NCBI GenBank assembly: GCA_900546435.1
Contig: URCQ01000011.1
Coordinates: 1 to 64,000 of the forward strand
Length of the DNA stretch: 64,000 nucleotides
DNA from: an uncultured Pseudobutyrivibrio sp.
GTDB lineage: Bacteria; Bacillota; Clostridia; Lachnospirales; Lachnospiraceae
Direction of reading: 5' to 3'
Shown: piece after piece, positions 33,662-43,021 of the stretch
Layout: every line of letters begins with the position of its first letter
How positions within the stretch are numbered: the stretch's first letter is position 1
Position numbers and translations under genes: made by a program
Notes under the pieces: model-generated
The model's input: only the letters and a program-made list of their open reading frames with translations
The model's database searches: none
Told to the model about the DNA's origin: nothing

Positions 33662-34462
33662 ATGGTAAAAGGACTGTACACCGGATATACCGGCATGGTC
33701 AATGAACAGAAGCGCATGGATGTCATTGCAAATAATCTGGCAAACTCTGCGACGACTGGATATAAAAAAGAAGGTATGGTGAACCAGTCTTTTGATCATG
33801 AACTGGCAATCAAGATCAAAGATACATCCAATTACAATATGCCACAGCGTATTGGTTCGATCAGTCTGGGTGTAAAAGTGGGTGAGACCTATACGAACTG
33901 GGATCAGGGCAGTTTTCAGATTACAGAGAACATGTCGGATCTGGCATTGTCCGGAGAGGGCTATTTTGCAATCGCATTTACTTCCAAAAATGGAGAGACT
34001 TCTATCAAATATACCAGGGATGGTGCGTTTTCTGTGGACAACGCAGGCTATTTGCGTACATCGGATGGAGATTATGTGCTGAACCGTAATGGGGCGCTGA
34101 ATTCAGATGATGCACTTGCCAATTATGTGCGCGTGAACCCGGATCAGGAATACAAGATTGATGAACAAGGGTTCATTTACCAGAACGATCAAGTGATTGA
34201 CCGGATTGGTGTTGTGCGTTTCGCAGATAATAATTATGTTTCAAAATATGGTGAGAACCTGTACAACTTAGTTCCGGGGGGACAGGTGTTAGCCAGTGAT
34301 GCTTCCGTTGAGCAAGGATGCCTAGAAGCTTCCAATGTCAACGTGATAGATGAGATGGTTGATATGATTACCGTGGCAAGAGCCTATGAAGCTGGGCAAA
34401 AGGTGATTCAGACTGAGGATTCTACGCTTGACAAAGCAGTGAACAGTGTAGGACAGGTATAA
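33662..34462 (+). CDS. flhO: Flagellar hook-basal body protein, FlhO/FlgF-like
   Basis: A 266-residue flagellar rod-type protein. The N-terminal FLG_bb_rod motif (GLYTGYTGMVNEQKRMDVIANNLANSATTGYKKE), the central LALSGEGYFAI domain and the C-terminal EASNVNVIDEMVDMITVARAYEAGQKVIQTED helix are all present. It is exported through the flagellar type III apparatus, without a cleaved signal. TAGGAGG lies just before the ATG. It is the first of a three-gene flagellar run downstream of mbl. Confidence 0.9.
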   Translation: MVKGLYTGYTGMVNEQKRMDVIANNLANSATTGYKKEGMVNQSFDHELAIKIKDTSNYNMPQRIGSISLGVKVGETYTNWDQGSFQITENMSDLALSGEGYFAIAFTSKNGETSIKYTRDGAFSVDNAGYLRTSDGDYVLNRNGALNSDDALANYVRVNPDQEYKIDEQGFIYQNDQVIDRIGVVRFADNNYVSKYGENLYNLVPGGQVLASDASVEQGCLEASNVNVIDEMVDMITVARAYEAGQKVIQTEDSTLDKAVNSVGQV

Positions 34463-34490
34463 TACCTGTTAGAAAGGAGCGGCATCGCTT

Positions 34491-35309
34491 ATGATGAGAG
34501 CATTATGGACAGGCGCCTCTGGCATGAAGGCGCAGCAGACAAATGTTGACACGATTGCCAACAATCTTGCAAATGTCAATACGGTGGGGTACAAATCCCA
34601 ATCGACGCAATTTAAGTCACTTTTATACCAGACACTCCGGACGGAGACCACCACGGCAAATGGCGAAGATAAGCCGACAACAGCACAGGTGGGACTTGGC
34701 GCGAGAGTGGCATCTACCAATACAGATTATACGCAGGGAACCATGCAGGCCAATGCCAGCAAGACAGCGCTTTGCATCAGCGGGTCCGGTTTTTTCGCAG
34801 TACGTGGCGCAGATAATGGTACCTATTATACCAGAAGCGGTGATTTCACCTGGGCACTGGATAACATGGGCAACCGTGTACTTGCGACATCCAAAGGGCA
34901 GGAGGTTCTTGATTATCAGGGCAATCCAGTTATGCTCCCAAATGGAGCATCTGGCGACAGTGTTTCTTTTGGTACAGATGGAGCGGTTGCATATAAAGCG
35001 GCAGATGGCACCTATATTCCAACAGGACAACAGGTGGCATTGTATCAGTTCAACAATCCAAAAGGTTTGGAAAAATCAGGGGATAGCTTGTTTGAAGCAA
35101 CACAGGCATCTGGCGTGGCTTTGAGTGAAGCGACTACAGCCGGTGTGACACGAAGCACCATTGCACAGGGGTATCTCGAAGCATCCAATGTCAATGTGGC
35201 AGACGAAATGGTGAATCTGATTGTGGCACAAAGAGCCTATGAGATGAACTCAAAGGCGATTACGACATCCGATACGATGTTGGAGCAGGCAAACAATCTC
35301 AAGCGATAG
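34491..35309 (+). CDS. flgG: Flagellar distal rod protein, FlhP/FlgG-like
   Basis: A 272-residue FlgG-family protein: MMRALWTGASGMKAQQTNVDTIANNLANVNTVGYKSQ at the N-terminus, LCISGSGFFAV in the core, and YLEASNVNVADEMVNLIVAQRAYEMNSKAITTSDTMLEQANNLKR at the end, which is the standard FlgG ending. It follows the FlhO-like gene after 28 bases and precedes the rod-binding protein by ten, so co-transcription is expected. In Bacillus the corresponding gene is called flhP. Confidence 0.92.
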   Translation: MMRALWTGASGMKAQQTNVDTIANNLANVNTVGYKSQSTQFKSLLYQTLRTETTTANGEDKPTTAQVGLGARVASTNTDYTQGTMQANASKTALCISGSGFFAVRGADNGTYYTRSGDFTWALDNMGNRVLATSKGQEVLDYQGNPVMLPNGASGDSVSFGTDGAVAYKAADGTYIPTGQQVALYQFNNPKGLEKSGDSLFEATQASGVALSEATTAGVTRSTIAQGYLEASNVNVADEMVNLIVAQRAYEMNSKAITTSDTMLEQANNLKR

Positions 35310-35319
35310 GAGGTAGGAT

Positions 35320-35679
35320 ATGAGTTTTTCAGTGGATGGATTATCTTCCTACTATGACACGATGGCTAGCAATGTAAAGAGCTCATCGCGTTCGGAAAAG
35401 GCAACAGGAGCACTTTCCGGCATATCTTCGGACTCGACAGAAGAAGAGTTGGTAGAGGCTGTAGAGTCTTTTGAATCCTATATGTTAGAGCAGGTAATAA
35501 AGCAAATGAAGGATTCCGTCACATCCGATGATGACGAGGATGCATCGATGAACCAATATAAAGACATGTATATGGATGCAACCATACAGCAATTGGCGGG
35601 TGAGATGGTATCGGAATATGGCGGTAGTCTGACAGATGAATTGGTCTCTCAGATGAAGCGTAACTATGGCATAGAGTAA
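35320..35679 (+). CDS. Flagellar rod-binding protein, FlgJ N-terminal type
   Basis: A 119-residue protein matching the rod-binding domain of FlgJ without the muramidase domain: ELVEAVESFESYMLEQVIKQMKDSV, then MYMDATIQQLAGEMVSEYGG. The first 30 residues are Ser-rich and disordered. It probably caps the growing flagellar rod. It is coupled to the flgG-like gene with AGGAGGTAGG in the ten-base gap. Confidence 0.85.
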   Translation: MSFSVDGLSSYYDTMASNVKSSSRSEKATGALSGISSDSTEEELVEAVESFESYMLEQVIKQMKDSVTSDDDEDASMNQYKDMYMDATIQQLAGEMVSEYGGSLTDELVSQMKRNYGIE

Positions 35680-35698
35680 AAACAGGACTACATAGTAT

Positions 35699-37921
35699 AT
35701 GGAAGAATTACAAGGCTATGTGGATCACATTGTGTTCCGCAATGCAGATAACGGGTATACCGTTCTTAACTTAATAAGTGAAGAAGATGAGATCACGTGT
35801 GTAGGAATCTTCCCTGTCGTTACGGAGGGGGAGATTCTTTTATTACATGGAGAATACACGTCGCATCCGACCTACGGAGAGCAGTTCCAGATGAAATCCT
35901 ACGAGACGAAACCACCCGAGGATGTGCTTTCTATGGAGCGGTATCTGGCTTCCGGTGCGATCAAAGGCATAGGTGTTGCATTAGCAGCGCGTATTGTGCG
36001 CCGTTTTAAAAACGATACGTTTCGTATTATGGAGGAAGAACCAGAGCGCTTAGCGGAGGTCAAGGGGATCAGTGAGCGTATGGCGATGGAGATTTCCAAT
36101 CAGATGGTAGAAAAAAAGGATCTGCGTGATGCTATGATTTTTCTGGAGAAATATGGCATATCGACCAATCTGGCAGTGAAGATTTACCAGGCATATGGGC
36201 AGGAAATCTATAGTGTCATTCGCGAGAATCCATATCGTATGGCGGAGGAAGTGTCTGGGATTGGTTTTAAAATCGCAGACGAGATTGCGTCGCGTGTCGG
36301 TATTCGTACAGACTCGGATTTTCGTATTCGCAGTGGAATTCTATACTGCCTGACAGGAGCAGCGACGCTGGGACATACGTATTTGCCGCGTGAAGAACTG
36401 CTGCGTTATGCGAATCAGCTTTTGGGGGTGGAGCCGGAACACATCGAGGGTCATATCATGAACCTGGCGATGGATGGCAAGGTAGAACTCAAAGAAGAAG
36501 GTATTTATGCGAAGAGTTTCTATCGTATGGAACAAAGGTCCGCAGGTATGCTGCATGCGCTCAATCAGGAATATGATGTGACGCCGGCAAAACTTGCGCA
36601 GGCGATTGCAAGAATTTCCGAAGAAGAGCAGATGGAACTGGATGAATGGCAGGCTGAGGCAGTGCGGCAGGCGGCGACACATGGTCTGTTTGTTTTGACA
36701 GGTGGACCTGGTACTGGAAAAACGACAACTATTCGCGCGATGATCAGTTACTTTGTGGGGGAGGGCTATGATATCTTTTTGGCGGCTCCGACAGGGCGTG
36801 CTGCGAAACGCATGAGCGAGACAACCGGTTATGAGGCAAAGACCATTCACCGTATGCTTGAAGTCAATGGCGCGATGAGTGAAGCAGAAGAAAGTGCGAA
36901 GCAAATTGGCGGTATGTTTGAGCGAAATGAAAAAAATCCACTTGAGGCAGATGTGATTATCATCGATGAGATGTCGATGGTAGATATTACCCTGCTCTAT
37001 GCTTTATTAAAAGCAGTTGGTGCTGACACCAGACTGATTCTCGTGGGAGATGTGAATCAGCTGCCAAGTGTTGGTCCGGGAAATGTTCTGCGTGATATCA
37101 TTGCATCCGGATGCTTTCCGGTGGTCACTTTGCAAAAGATTTTCCGCCAGGCAAGTCAGAGCGACATCGTTGTAAATGCGCATAAAATCAACGATGGAGA
37201 GCATATTGCACTTGATAATAAGAGTAAGGACTTTTTCTTGCTCAAACGTTATGATGCAGATGTGATTATTAATGTTATGCTGCAATTGGTCAAACAAAAG
37301 ATGCCACGTTATGTGGATGCGACCAGTTATGATATCCAGGTGCTGACGCCAACGCGAAAGGGATTGCTTGGTGTAGAGCGCCTGAATACAATCTTGCAGC
37401 AGTATCTGAATCCACCGGCAAAACAAAAAAAAGAGCACCAGGTAGGAGATCGGATTTTCCGCGAAGGTGACAAAGTAATGCAGATTCGCAACAATTATCA
37501 GCTGGAATGGGAAATCCGCAGCCGCTATGGACTGGCGATTGATAAAGGTCTTGGTGTGTTTAATGGGGATGTCGGAATCATTCAGGAAATCAATGATTAC
37601 AGCAGTACCGTGAGTGTGCTGTACGATGAAAACAGATTAGTCCAGTATCCGTTTAAGGGGCTGGATGAATTGGAACTGGCGTATGCCATTACGATTCACA
37701 AATCACAGGGAAGCGAATATCCGGCGGTTGTGATGCCACTTTTGCCGGGTCCACGGATGCTTATGAACCGCAATCTGTTATATACTGCAGTGACAAGAGC
37801 CCGCAAGTGTATCACCATTGTGGGAGATGAAAATGTATTCTATCAGATGGTTGATAATACGACGCAGCAACGACGCTATTCGGGGCTGCAAGAGAGAATA
37901 AAAGAGGCTTTGCTGTCGTAA
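35699..37921 (+). CDS. recD2: RecD2-type ATP-dependent helicase
   Basis: SF1B 5'-3' helicase of 740 residues, the RecBC-independent RecD2 form. The N-terminal 300 residues hold an OB-like start (GYVDHIVFRNADNGYTVL) and helix-hairpin-helix repeats (GIGVALAARIVRRF, VSGIGFKIADEIASRVG). The motor has Walker A TGGPGTGKTTT, Walker B IIDEMSMVD and motifs VGDVNQLPSVGPGN and TIHKSQGSEYPAVVMP. RecD2 proteins act in replication-fork and recombination repair. The start has only a weak ribosome binding site. The 3' end forms part of a bidirectional terminator. Confidence 0.95.
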   Translation: MEELQGYVDHIVFRNADNGYTVLNLISEEDEITCVGIFPVVTEGEILLLHGEYTSHPTYGEQFQMKSYETKPPEDVLSMERYLASGAIKGIGVALAARIVRRFKNDTFRIMEEEPERLAEVKGISERMAMEISNQMVEKKDLRDAMIFLEKYGISTNLAVKIYQAYGQEIYSVIRENPYRMAEEVSGIGFKIADEIASRVGIRTDSDFRIRSGILYCLTGAATLGHTYLPREELLRYANQLLGVEPEHIEGHIMNLAMDGKVELKEEGIYAKSFYRMEQRSAGMLHALNQEYDVTPAKLAQAIARISEEEQMELDEWQAEAVRQAATHGLFVLTGGPGTGKTTTIRAMISYFVGEGYDIFLAAPTGRAAKRMSETTGYEAKTIHRMLEVNGAMSEAEESAKQIGGMFERNEKNPLEADVIIIDEMSMVDITLLYALLKAVGADTRLILVGDVNQLPSVGPGNVLRDIIASGCFPVVTLQKIFRQASQSDIVVNAHKINDGEHIALDNKSKDFFLLKRYDADVIINVMLQLVKQKMPRYVDATSYDIQVLTPTRKGLLGVERLNTILQQYLNPPAKQKKEHQVGDRIFREGDKVMQIRNNYQLEWEIRSRYGLAIDKGLGVFNGDVGIIQEINDYSSTVSVLYDENRLVQYPFKGLDELELAYAITIHKSQGSEYPAVVMPLLPGPRMLMNRNLLYTAVTRARKCITIVGDENVFYQMVDNTTQQRRYSGLQERIKEALLS

Positions 37922-37934
37922 GCAAAGCCCCTCT
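37903..37934. terminator. Bidirectional terminator at the recD2 3' end
   Basis: AGAGGCTTTGCT (37903-37914), loop GTCGTA, AGCAAAGCCCCTCT (37921-37934, one bulged C). It sits across the recD2 stop and before the end of the minus-strand gene at 37953. Confidence 0.7.
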
Positions 37935-37952
37935 CGTCTATCGTATATGCAA

Positions 37953-39257
37953 TTATTCTTCTTCGTCATCACTACTGATTCTGGTAGTGGTTGATCCAAT
38001 TTCGTATGTTGAAAAATACTCATGAATCTCATGGAAAGATTTTGGGAATGTCATATCAAAACTTTCGGCGCGTGATGCATTGTACAGTTTGATGTTTTCA
38101 GCAGGTGAACTGCTGATTTTGATTTCGCCCGGCTGCGTTCCATCAACAAGGATGCGGTAAACCATCTTTCCAGCAGCATATCCCATGCCATAAGGATCTT
38201 TGTACATAGAAACTAAAGTCTGTTCTCCGAGAGTGGCATCGCCACCGACGGTTCTTGTGCCACAGGATGTGGCAATATCTGCAATGGTCTCTACTTCGCT
38301 TGTCAACTGGCTTTCTGCAGGAAGGAACAAAACGCTGCATTCGTTGCAGGCATACTGAACGGTTTCCTCTAAAGAAGCATCTGCCGCAAGCGGAGTCGTG
38401 TTGGCAGCGGATAATTCTTCTGTCCATGTCGCAGAAGCGGTTGGTTCATGTGCGCTGCTCGGTGAAAAAATACCACTTAACAAGTCGTTTCCATCGAAAG
38501 ATTCTACGGCGTTGTTCGCGCCTTCTGTGATAGAAGAGGCGATTTGCTTTGATGGAGCGATGGCTGTCGTATCCGTAATTTGATCACTGAGACCAGCCTC
38601 GATGTCATCCGATGGGATCGCGTATTCCTTCCATGGAATGCCGGCTTGATCTAAATATTTCTCGAGGAGAACATTCTGATAAATGCCATCAGTATCTTCC
38701 GGGTTGTATAACAGTCCAACAGATTTTAAATCCGGTGTTGCCTCGATCAGTAAGGAAAGCTGTTCCTCCAGGTTTGGTTTAGAAGAAATACCGGTCACAT
38801 TTGTTCCGGTCTTTTTATTCCAGTTGGTATCGGAAGCTGTGGCGAGATGGAGTGCGTTTTGATAATCCATAACAGCTGCGCCGACGATAGGGATCTCTTC
38901 GGTGGCAGTAGCTGCAGAAGAAAGGCTCTTTTTACCGTTGGCAAAAATCAGATTTGTCTGAGCGTTCACATAGCCTGTGCAGATGCTGTCTGTGCCTGCC
39001 TCATCACTTGCAATTGTAGTTGTGATATTGATGTGTGCCGAACCGAATAAATCATCTAAGGCATCCTGGAATCCTTGCGCTATCTGGTTGTAGTATTCAC
39101 TGTTTTCATCCTGACAAATGCTGATGTTATATATCGTATCATCTTCTTCTGGAAGAGGGTCATAGCTGCTTTTTTTGTCTTTGCTGCCGCAGGCGGATAA
39201 GGAAAGCGCCAGTATGGCGGCAAGCCCGGTACAGGCGATACGTTTGCTGTTTCGCAT
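37953..39257 (-). CDS. ABC-type substrate-binding lipoprotein (ABC_sub_bind/TrpX-like)
   Basis: A 434-residue exported lipoprotein: signal and lipobox LALSLSACGS, then a binding-protein fold of the ABC_sub_bind group (YNISICQDENSEYYNQIAQGFQDAL, GLLYNPEDTDGIYQNVLLEKYL, YKDPYGMGYAAGKMVYRILVDGTQPGEI). Relatives bind tryptophan or other amino acids. The open frame extends to 39479, but the ATG at 39257 with CGGAGGTT upstream and the signal peptide right after it decides the start. No permease or ATPase gene is beside it, so its transporter is elsewhere. It has an acidic tail (SSDDEEE). Middle insertions (residues 250-310) make it longer than typical members. Confidence 0.82.
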   Translation of the reverse strand: MRNSKRIACTGLAAILALSLSACGSKDKKSSYDPLPEEDDTIYNISICQDENSEYYNQIAQGFQDALDDLFGSAHINITTTIASDEAGTDSICTGYVNAQTNLIFANGKKSLSSAATATEEIPIVGAAVMDYQNALHLATASDTNWNKKTGTNVTGISSKPNLEEQLSLLIEATPDLKSVGLLYNPEDTDGIYQNVLLEKYLDQAGIPWKEYAIPSDDIEAGLSDQITDTTAIAPSKQIASSITEGANNAVESFDGNDLLSGIFSPSSAHEPTASATWTEELSAANTTPLAADASLEETVQYACNECSVLFLPAESQLTSEVETIADIATSCGTRTVGGDATLGEQTLVSMYKDPYGMGYAAGKMVYRILVDGTQPGEIKISSSPAENIKLYNASRAESFDMTFPKSFHEIHEYFSTYEIGSTTTRISSDDEEE

Positions 39258-39349
39258 ATTTATAAAACCTCCGTTGTTACGTGTAATATTGTCTTTTTTA
39301 TAAGTTTGACTCTGAACATACATTTTAAAGAGAAGGGGGAGAAAAGTCA

Positions 39350-40081
39350 ATGATAGGTCATAGAAAAAACATAATAGAGGAGTGGAAAGAATTCCTTTAT
39401 CCAAGGCGCTGCCCGGGATGTAATGAGATTTTGTACGAAGAGGAAAAACCAGATGGTTACTGCAGAAGGTGCAAAACAAAAATCCGTTACATCGGTGACG
39501 GGGGATGTATCAAATGCGGAAAGAAGCTGAAAGACGCCACACAAACCATTTGCAGTGACTGCAGGCGCAGAAATCATGTTTTTGTGCAGAATAAAGCAGT
39601 GTATGTGTATACAGGACCGATGAGGCTTGCAATGTATCGCTTTAAATATAGTAATTGCCGGACATATGGGAAGACATTTGTGGAAGATGTATGGAAAATG
39701 CATGCCATCTGGCTGCAAAACTTGTCTGTGGATGCCGTGATTCCTGTACCGATGTATCGGAAAAAAGAAAAAAGACGTGGTTATAACCAGGCAGAAGTGC
39801 TGGCGCATGGGATTGCACAAAAGCTGGGGTGTCCAGTGGAAACAAAATTGGTGGTTCGCGCCAAAAATACAGTGCCTTTAAAGAGTTTAAACGACACACA
39901 AAGAAAAAAGAATTTGGAAAATGCTTTTAAAATCAGAAAAAATGGTGTAAAATTAAACAAAATTCTGTTAATTGATGATATCTATACGACAGGAAGCACG
40001 TTGGATGGTGTGACGACGGCTTTGCTTGCAGCGGGGGTGCAAGAAGTCTATTGTCTGACCATATGTGCCGGACAAGGCTAA
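39350..40081 (+). CDS. comF: ComF family phosphoribosyltransferase-like protein
   Basis: A 243-residue ComFC/GntX-type protein: N-terminal zinc finger (CPGC...CRRCKTKI...CIKCGKKL...CSDC) and a phosphoribosyltransferase-like domain with the PRPP loop ILLIDDIYTTGSTLDGV. In competent bacteria ComFC helps DNA uptake; it is conserved in many non-competent species too. It runs divergent from the ABC lipoprotein and is followed by the yvyF-like gene, the same pair as in Bacillus comF-yvyF. Confidence 0.9.
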   Translation: MIGHRKNIIEEWKEFLYPRRCPGCNEILYEEEKPDGYCRRCKTKIRYIGDGGCIKCGKKLKDATQTICSDCRRRNHVFVQNKAVYVYTGPMRLAMYRFKYSNCRTYGKTFVEDVWKMHAIWLQNLSVDAVIPVPMYRKKEKRRGYNQAEVLAHGIAQKLGCPVETKLVVRAKNTVPLKSLNDTQRKKNLENAFKIRKNGVKLNKILLIDDIYTTGSTLDGVTTALLAAGVQEVYCLTICAGQG

Positions 40082-40105
40082 GGTGTGTGACCGGGAGGAG
40101 GAAAT

Positions 40106-40519
40106 ATGGACGTACGAAATTGCAGACAATGTGGTAGATTGTTTAACTATTTGAGTGGACCACAGATTTGTCAGGCGTGCAGAGATGCTTTGGAAGAAAA
40201 GTTTCAACAGGTAAAGGAATATGTGCGGAGCAATCCGGGAGCGACCATTCAGATGGTATCCGAGGACAATGATGTGACCGTGCAGCAGATTCGCCAGTGG
40301 ATTCGTGAGGAACGTTTGGAGTTTGCTGCCGATTCACCGGTGGGAATCGAATGCGAGGGATGTGGAGCGTCTATCCGTACAGGCAGGTTCTGTGAAGCTT
40401 GTAAGAACCGCATGCGTGGAGATTTTAATAGTGTAATCGAGAAGCCAAGGTTTCAGCCGGAACCATCGAGTCAGAAACTGGTAAGAGATTCGGACAAGAT
40501 GCGTTTTTTGAAGAAATAA
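40106..40519 (+). CDS. yvyF: YvyF-like flagellar operon protein (TIGR03826)
   Basis: A 137-residue protein of the TIGR03826/YvyF family: MDVRNCRQCGRLFNYLSGPQICQACRDALEEKF, a DNA-binding-like helix pair (SEDNDVTVQQIRQWIREERLEF), a second zinc knuckle (CEGCGASIRTGRFCEAC) and a C-terminal tail. In Bacillus this gene precedes flgM, but no flgM is found here: a terminator and a different gene set follow. AGGAGGAAAT precedes the ATG. Confidence 0.88.
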   Translation: MDVRNCRQCGRLFNYLSGPQICQACRDALEEKFQQVKEYVRSNPGATIQMVSEDNDVTVQQIRQWIREERLEFAADSPVGIECEGCGASIRTGRFCEACKNRMRGDFNSVIEKPRFQPEPSSQKLVRDSDKMRFLKK

Positions 40520-40533
40520 AATAGGAATGTATG

Positions 40534-40585
40534 CCCTCTTTACTGGATGCAGGACGCCCGGTGAAGAGGGTTATTTTGTGTTTTT
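40534..40585 (+). terminator. Terminator after the yvyF-like gene
   Basis: CCCTCTTTAC (40534-40543)/GTGAAGAGGG (40561-40570), with one G.U pair, 17-base loop, then a T-rich run. Confidence 0.75.
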
Positions 40586-40609
40586 ATTATGTTTATGTGG
40601 CGCGTGTGG

Positions 40610-40674
40610 TTGCACCGCGTTCTCATTATGTTATAATATGTATTAGTAGTGCGAAGTGTCAAAATGCTTCGCAC
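40610..40674 (+). promoter_or_regulatory. Promoter with leader hairpin upstream of the cdaA cluster
   Basis: TTGCAC at 40610-40615, 16-base spacer, TATAAT at 40632-40637 with TG at 40629-40630. The leader then holds the perfect stem GTGCGAAG (40649-40656)/CTTCGCAC (40667-40674) before AGGAGG at 40691. Confidence 0.7.
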
Positions 40675-40703
40675 CGGATAAAAGAATGGCAGGAGGAAGC
40701 CGG

Positions 40704-41123
40704 ATGTTAAGCGAAAAACGCGTTGCACATATGACAAAGATGGCGATGCTCGAAGATCGGTATGGGCGAAAGCTTAGTCCGACACTGCGGTATCGCAAAC
40801 GCGATTATCTGGATATGTGTACATTAGGTGGAGTCTTCTTGGGGACATTGATTTATATAGCACTTTATGCGGGAGGGATACTTTTTGTCATCAGTACCGT
40901 GGTAGTGAATCTACATCTTGTCAGCACGATTCTTTTTATTTTGCTGGGACTAGTGCTTTATATTTTATATATGTATTATTACCTGCGCATGGTGCGTCGC
41001 CATGCGGCGAAGCGGTACAAAGAAAGTGAGATGCTGGCGCGCAGATTGCGCAAAGATTATCATGTCTTGCATGAGATGTACCAAGAAGAAGACTTGTCAA
41101 AAATACCTGAGGGATGGGACTAG
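40704..41123 (+). CDS. Two-segment membrane protein of unknown function
   Basis: A 139-residue protein with a basic cytoplasmic start (MLSEKRVAHMTKMAMLEDRYGRKLSPTLRYRKRDY), two membrane segments (LGGVFLGTLIYIALYAGGILFVIS, LHLVSTILFILLGLVLYILYMYYYL) and a charged C-terminal helix (MVRRHAAKRYKESEMLARRL). The frame is open from 40656, but AGGAGG at 40691-40696 points to the ATG at 40704. It shares an operon with the next membrane protein (gap one base). No known family was recognised. Confidence 0.65.
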   Translation: MLSEKRVAHMTKMAMLEDRYGRKLSPTLRYRKRDYLDMCTLGGVFLGTLIYIALYAGGILFVISTVVVNLHLVSTILFILLGLVLYILYMYYYLRMVRRHAAKRYKESEMLARRLRKDYHVLHEMYQEEDLSKIPEGWD

Positions 41124-41124
41124 G

Positions 41125-42108
41125 ATGACGTTTTTTATACAATTACGAACGAAAATCAGGCATTTTATCATAACAAGAGAAGAGTGGGTTGTTCGATTAT
41201 TGCGTTTTGCAATTATGCTGGCTGTGCTCTTGGTCATGAACCGGTGTTTTGGTTATCAGAAAATTTTAAATCACTGGTGGGTCTCTGTGGGGCTTGCAGG
41301 CATTGGTGTACTGCTTCCGCTGGCAGGGTCTACGTTTCTTGTCATTTTTGTGGGGTTGATGCACATGATGACATTATCGACAGATGTTGCTGTGGTAGCA
41401 TTGGTTTTACTTGCCATTAGTTATGCGGTAGCGGCGTATTTTCGATCGGATGATACATATAATATGGTGGTGATACCTGCGTGCCGCTATCTGAATATTC
41501 CGTTTGTGGTGCCGATGGTATCGGGCTTGATGCGCAGTATTCACGAGCTGCCGACGATTATATGTGGTAGTATTTTTTCTTATTATCTCAAGATCGTCGT
41601 TGAAAATGCATCTTCGTTTCTGGATCCCAATACAGATCTTGGGGCGGCAGAACTGCTTCAAAATCAAATGTTAAATAATGGGATGTTTTATATTTATCTT
41701 GTGGCAATGACAGCAATGTTTCTGGTCGTGTATTTCGTGCGGATCAAAGGCATTGAACACGCATGGCTTGTGGCTGTGTTATCCGGTGTTGTCACAGAAT
41801 TCGTGCTGATGCTTGCCGGCGTACTTTTTGTTGGCAATCGGGAAGATGTCATTCTTCTTATTATCGGTAATGTTGTTACCCTTGTTGTAGGACTGCTTCT
41901 TGTCTTTTTTGCCAGGGGTTTTGATTATTCCCGTACCGAGCATGTACAGTTTGAAGATGATGAATACTACTACTATGTGACGGCCGTGCCAAAGGTACAT
42001 ATTGCAGAACAGGAAAAAGAAGTCAAGCGTATTACATCAGAGACATCATCACTTCCGGTGCAGAATCTGGGAGAGATGCAGAAAGAAGTACAACAAAAAG
42101 AAGAATAG
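41125..42108 (+). CDS. Polytopic membrane protein upstream of cdaA
   Basis: A 327-residue protein with about seven membrane segments (VRLLRFAIMLAVLLVM, VSVGLAGIGVLLPLAGSTFLVIFVGLMHMMTL, VAVVALVLLAISYAVAAYF and four more) and a hydrophilic tail with DDEYYYYVTAV. The ATG at 41125 starts one base after the previous stop; the longer frame from 41002 would overlap the upstream gene. It precedes cdaA by 16 bases in the same operon. It does not show permease motifs I can name. A role with the c-di-AMP enzyme or with cell-wall synthesis is only suggested by position. Confidence 0.6.
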   Translation: MTFFIQLRTKIRHFIITREEWVVRLLRFAIMLAVLLVMNRCFGYQKILNHWWVSVGLAGIGVLLPLAGSTFLVIFVGLMHMMTLSTDVAVVALVLLAISYAVAAYFRSDDTYNMVVIPACRYLNIPFVVPMVSGLMRSIHELPTIICGSIFSYYLKIVVENASSFLDPNTDLGAAELLQNQMLNNGMFYIYLVAMTAMFLVVYFVRIKGIEHAWLVAVLSGVVTEFVLMLAGVLFVGNREDVILLIIGNVVTLVVGLLLVFFARGFDYSRTEHVQFEDDEYYYYVTAVPKVHIAEQEKEVKRITSETSSLPVQNLGEMQKEVQQKEE

Positions 42109-42124
42109 AAAGGAGTGAGATGAT

Positions 42125-43021
42125 ATGGACAACATCATAAATAGTCTGGATGCATTTTTTGGAGATTATTTTGGAATTAATTTTCCGGATGTGCAGATCA
42201 CGGATATCGTGGAAATCATCATCATCGCCTTCTTTATCTACCAGTTGTTGATCTGGGTGCAGAACACGCGTACATGGATGCTATTCCGTGGACTGCTGGT
42301 CGTGATTGCATTCTTTATATTAGCAGCACTGTTTCAGATGAGTACCATCTTATGGTTGGGAGAGAAGCTTCTCAATGTGGCATTGATTATGGTCATTGTC
42401 GTGTTCCAGCCCGAGCTTCGTAAAGCATTGGAAGATCTGGGAAGGCGGCGGCTGTTTTCGTTCCTTACAAATCTTGGAATGGGGCGTGGTATTACAAAGC
42501 GCTTTGAGGATAAGACCATAAGCGATATGACGATGGCGTGTTTTGAGATGGGAGCTGTTAAGACAGGAGCCCTGATTGTTGTAGAGAACCAGATGCGCCT
42601 GGATGAGGTAGAAAGAACCGGGATTACATTAGATGCCGTTTTGACAAAGCAACTGTTAATCAATATCTTTGAAAAAAATACGCCGCTTCACGATGGCGCG
42701 ATTATTGTGCGCGGTGATCGTATTGTGGCAGCAACATGTTATCTTCCACTATCTGAGAATATGAGTCTGAATAAGGCTCTTGGAACCAGACATCGTGCGG
42801 CGATTGGTATCAGTGAGGTCTGTGATGCACTGACGATTGTGGTATCCGAGGAGACAGGAAGAGTATCCATCGCTGAAAATGGTAAATTAACAGAAGGCGT
42901 GAGCGATGAACAACTGCGCGCTAAACTGGTTGAATTACAGAATCCGGAGAAAGAACCGGAAGAAAACAGCAAACCACGTTTGGGAAGGAGGGGCAAAAAT
43001 GAAACAAAGCATAACTCCTAA
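42125..43021 (+). CDS. cdaA: Membrane diadenylate cyclase CdaA
   Basis: A 298-residue c-di-AMP synthase: three N-terminal membrane segments (IVEIIIIAFFIYQLLIWVQ, FRGLLVVIAFFILAALFQ, LLNVALIMVIVVFQPELRKAL) and the DisA_N catalytic domain with LHDGAIIVRGDRIVAATCYLPLS (the DGA motif) and GTRHRAAIGISE (the RHR motif). c-di-AMP controls potassium and osmolyte uptake and wall stress. The gene has the ribosome binding site AAGGAG and overlaps the cdaR start by 23 bases, the standard cdaA-cdaR-glmM order. Confidence 0.96.
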   Translation: MDNIINSLDAFFGDYFGINFPDVQITDIVEIIIIAFFIYQLLIWVQNTRTWMLFRGLLVVIAFFILAALFQMSTILWLGEKLLNVALIMVIVVFQPELRKALEDLGRRRLFSFLTNLGMGRGITKRFEDKTISDMTMACFEMGAVKTGALIVVENQMRLDEVERTGITLDAVLTKQLLINIFEKNTPLHDGAIIVRGDRIVAATCYLPLSENMSLNKALGTRHRAAIGISEVCDALTIVVSEETGRVSIAENGKLTEGVSDEQLRAKLVELQNPEKEPEENSKPRLGRRGKNETKHNS